Shown here: piece by piece, positions 7,308 through 7,706 of the stretch
How positions within the stretch are numbered: the first letter of the stretch is position 1
Layout: each line of letters opens with the position of its first letter
Assembly: GCA_945863085.1 (NCBI GenBank)
Contig: CAMBCD010000123.1
Span: forward strand, 1 to 7,706
Direction: 5' to 3'
Length of the DNA stretch: 7,706 nt
Source of the DNA: Bordetella parapertussis
GTDB taxonomy: Bacteria > Pseudomonadota > Gammaproteobacteria > Burkholderiales > SG8-41
Notes under the pieces: model-generated
Told to the model about the DNA's origin: nothing
Databases searched by the model: none
The model's input: only the letters and a program-made list of their open reading frames with translations
Translations under genes and position numbers: made by a program

Positions 7308-7313
7308 ATTGTA
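7308..7313 (-). promoter_or_regulatory. metG: Possible -10 box for metG
   Basis: The minus strand reads TACAAT, a 5-of-6 match to the sigma-70 -10 consensus TATAAT, 34 nt upstream of the metG ATG. Its distance from the start suits a short leader. No good -35 element is seen 16-18 bp upstream, so this is a weak assignment. Confidence 0.3.
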
Positions 7314-7349
7314 ACAAACTATTCCGAAACTCCCGGCTTGCGGAAGGGC

Positions 7350-7372
7350 GTCTGCCATGGTTCCCGGCAGAC
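7350..7372. repeat. Perfect 7-bp inverted repeat with 9-nt spacer
   Basis: GTCTGCC (7350-7356) and GGCAGAC (7366-7372) are exact inverted repeats around the spacer ATGGTTCCC. It could be a hairpin in a transcript or a dimeric regulator's operator between metG and apbC. No T-tract follows it on either strand, so it is not a standard terminator. Confidence 0.45.
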
Positions 7373-7376
7373 ACTG

Positions 7377-7420
7377 TGGCAAGGACGCAAAAAAACCTTT
7401 GCCAGCATGGGGTTGTGGCA
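7377..7420. repeat. Overlapping inverted repeats built on TGGCA/TGCCA
   Basis: TGGCAAGG (7377-7384) can pair with CCTTTGCCA (7396-7404) with one bulged base around an A-rich loop. The same TGCCA (7400-7404) can instead pair with TGGCA (7416-7420). The two stems are mutually exclusive. A T-rich stretch (GTTTTGTTGT, 7421-7430) follows the second stem on the plus strand. The function is unknown; the stems are short and could be chance. Confidence 0.35.
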
Positions 7421-7452
7421 GTTTTGTTGTGGTTTGCGGGGGGGTATCTCGC

Positions 7453-7458
7453 TACAAT
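7453..7458 (+). promoter_or_regulatory. Possible -10 box for apbC/mrp
   Basis: TACAAT lies 38 nt upstream of the apbC/mrp ATG in the context GCTACAATCGCC. A TTGTGG at 7427-7432 would be a -35 candidate, but its 20-bp spacing is too long for a typical sigma-70 promoter. The assignment rests on the -10 match and position only. Confidence 0.35.
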
Positions 7459-7496
7459 CGCCGCCTCACCACGCATTACGAACGGAACCCCAAGCC

Positions 7497-7706
7497 ATGG
7501 CTGTTACCCCGATTACCGAGCAGGACGTCCAGACCGCGCTTAAGGCGCTGACGGATCCCAACACCAAAATGGATTATGTCGCTGGCAAGTCCGCGAAAAA
7601 CATCAAGGTGGAGAGTAACAACGTATCGGTGGACATCCTGCTGGGTTATCCCGGCAAGAGCCAGATCGAGCCCATTCGCAAGGCGGTGACGGAGCAGCTG
7701 AAAACC
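7497..7706 (+). CDS. apbC: Iron-sulfur cluster carrier protein ApbC/Mrp (partial, N-terminal 70 residues)
   Basis: Only the first 70 codons are present, open to the right edge. They begin MAVTPITEQDVQTALKALTD and include YVAGKSAKNIKV and VDILLGYPGKSQIEPIR. This matches the N-terminal MIP18/DUF59-type domain of bacterial Mrp/ApbC proteins, cytoplasmic P-loop ATPases of about 360 residues that bind and transfer Fe-S clusters. The Walker A motif and the cluster-binding CxxC would lie beyond the window, so they cannot be checked here. The ATG has only a weak purine-rich stretch (CGGAAC) upstream. The divergent pairing with metG supports the call, as this neighbourhood recurs in Betaproteobacteria. 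A stand-alone DUF59 protein is the main alternative. Confidence 0.88.
   Translation, partial: MAVTPITEQDVQTALKALTDPNTKMDYVAGKSAKNIKVESNNVSVDILLGYPGKSQIEPIRKAVTEQLKT

Larger units (their letters stand above)
7274..7496. promoter_or_regulatory. Divergent metG / apbC intergenic region
   Basis: These 223 bp separate the two outward-facing start codons and must hold both promoters. The sequence includes a TACAAT -10-like box facing each gene, an A7 tract (7389-7395), and several inverted repeats between 7350 and 7420. No convincing gene lies in it. Clear -35 boxes at ideal spacing were not found for either direction. Confidence 0.6.

Noticed and set aside
7389..7395. Run of seven A residues as part of a minus-strand terminator
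   Set aside because: On the minus strand the T-run lies in the hairpin loop rather than after the stem, so it does not form an intrinsic terminator.
7234..7476. Minus-strand 80-codon frame overlapping the start of metG and the intergenic region
   Set aside because: It overlaps metG in another frame, has no ribosome site or recognisable domain, and covers the region that must hold the promoters.
7274..7496. T-box or other amino-acid riboswitch in the metG leader
   Set aside because: No specifier-loop or T-box-type conserved core was recognised, and such leaders are typical of Gram-positive bacteria, not of this kind of genome.

Overview
The window looks like chromosomal DNA of a GC-rich betaproteobacterium. 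Three things support this. Most of the sequence is clearly GC-rich with GC-rich third codon positions. The protein sequences look betaproteobacterial. At the right edge, methionyl-tRNA synthetase (metG) stands divergently beside the apbC/mrp iron-sulfur carrier gene, a neighbourhood I associate with Betaproteobacteria. The genus cannot be fixed from the sequence alone. No rRNA, tRNA, insertion sequence, CRISPR array or phage gene was seen.

Layout, right to left along the minus strand: metG (7273-5120), a class III cyclase-like membrane protein with a periplasmic PEGA-like domain (5078-3975), a small TPR-like lipoprotein (3953-3525), a Ser/Thr protein kinase with a C-terminal membrane anchor (3509-2262), a mandelate-racemase-subgroup enolase-superfamily enzyme (2226-1117), and a SulP anion transporter running off the left edge (1097-1). 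Gaps are 41, 21, 15, 35 and 19 bp with no terminator-like structure, so all six could be read as one transcript, with possible internal promoters. On the plus strand only apbC/mrp (7497 to the right edge) is a convincing gene. The 223-bp metG/apbC divergent region holds both promoters and several inverted repeats.

Functionally, the cyclase-like protein, lipoprotein and kinase look like an envelope-linked signalling module: a cytoplasmic nucleotidyl-cyclase fold tied to a periplasmic PEGA-like domain, an outer-membrane-type lipoprotein, and a membrane-anchored kinase with no sensor domain of its own. The cyclase domain keeps its metal and transition-state residues but lacks both canonical purine-selecting residues, so its nucleotide specificity, or even activity, is open. 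The lipoprotein resembles the TssQ family linked to type VI secretion, but no core type VI gene is present here. The two distal genes look like a small metabolic pair: an acid-sugar-type enzyme with a complete active site and an anion importer.

The most unusual compositional signal is inside metG. About 550 bp, covering the anticodon-binding helical domain, is markedly AT-richer than the rest of the gene although the reading frame is intact, which suggests a mosaic gene with a recombined domain.
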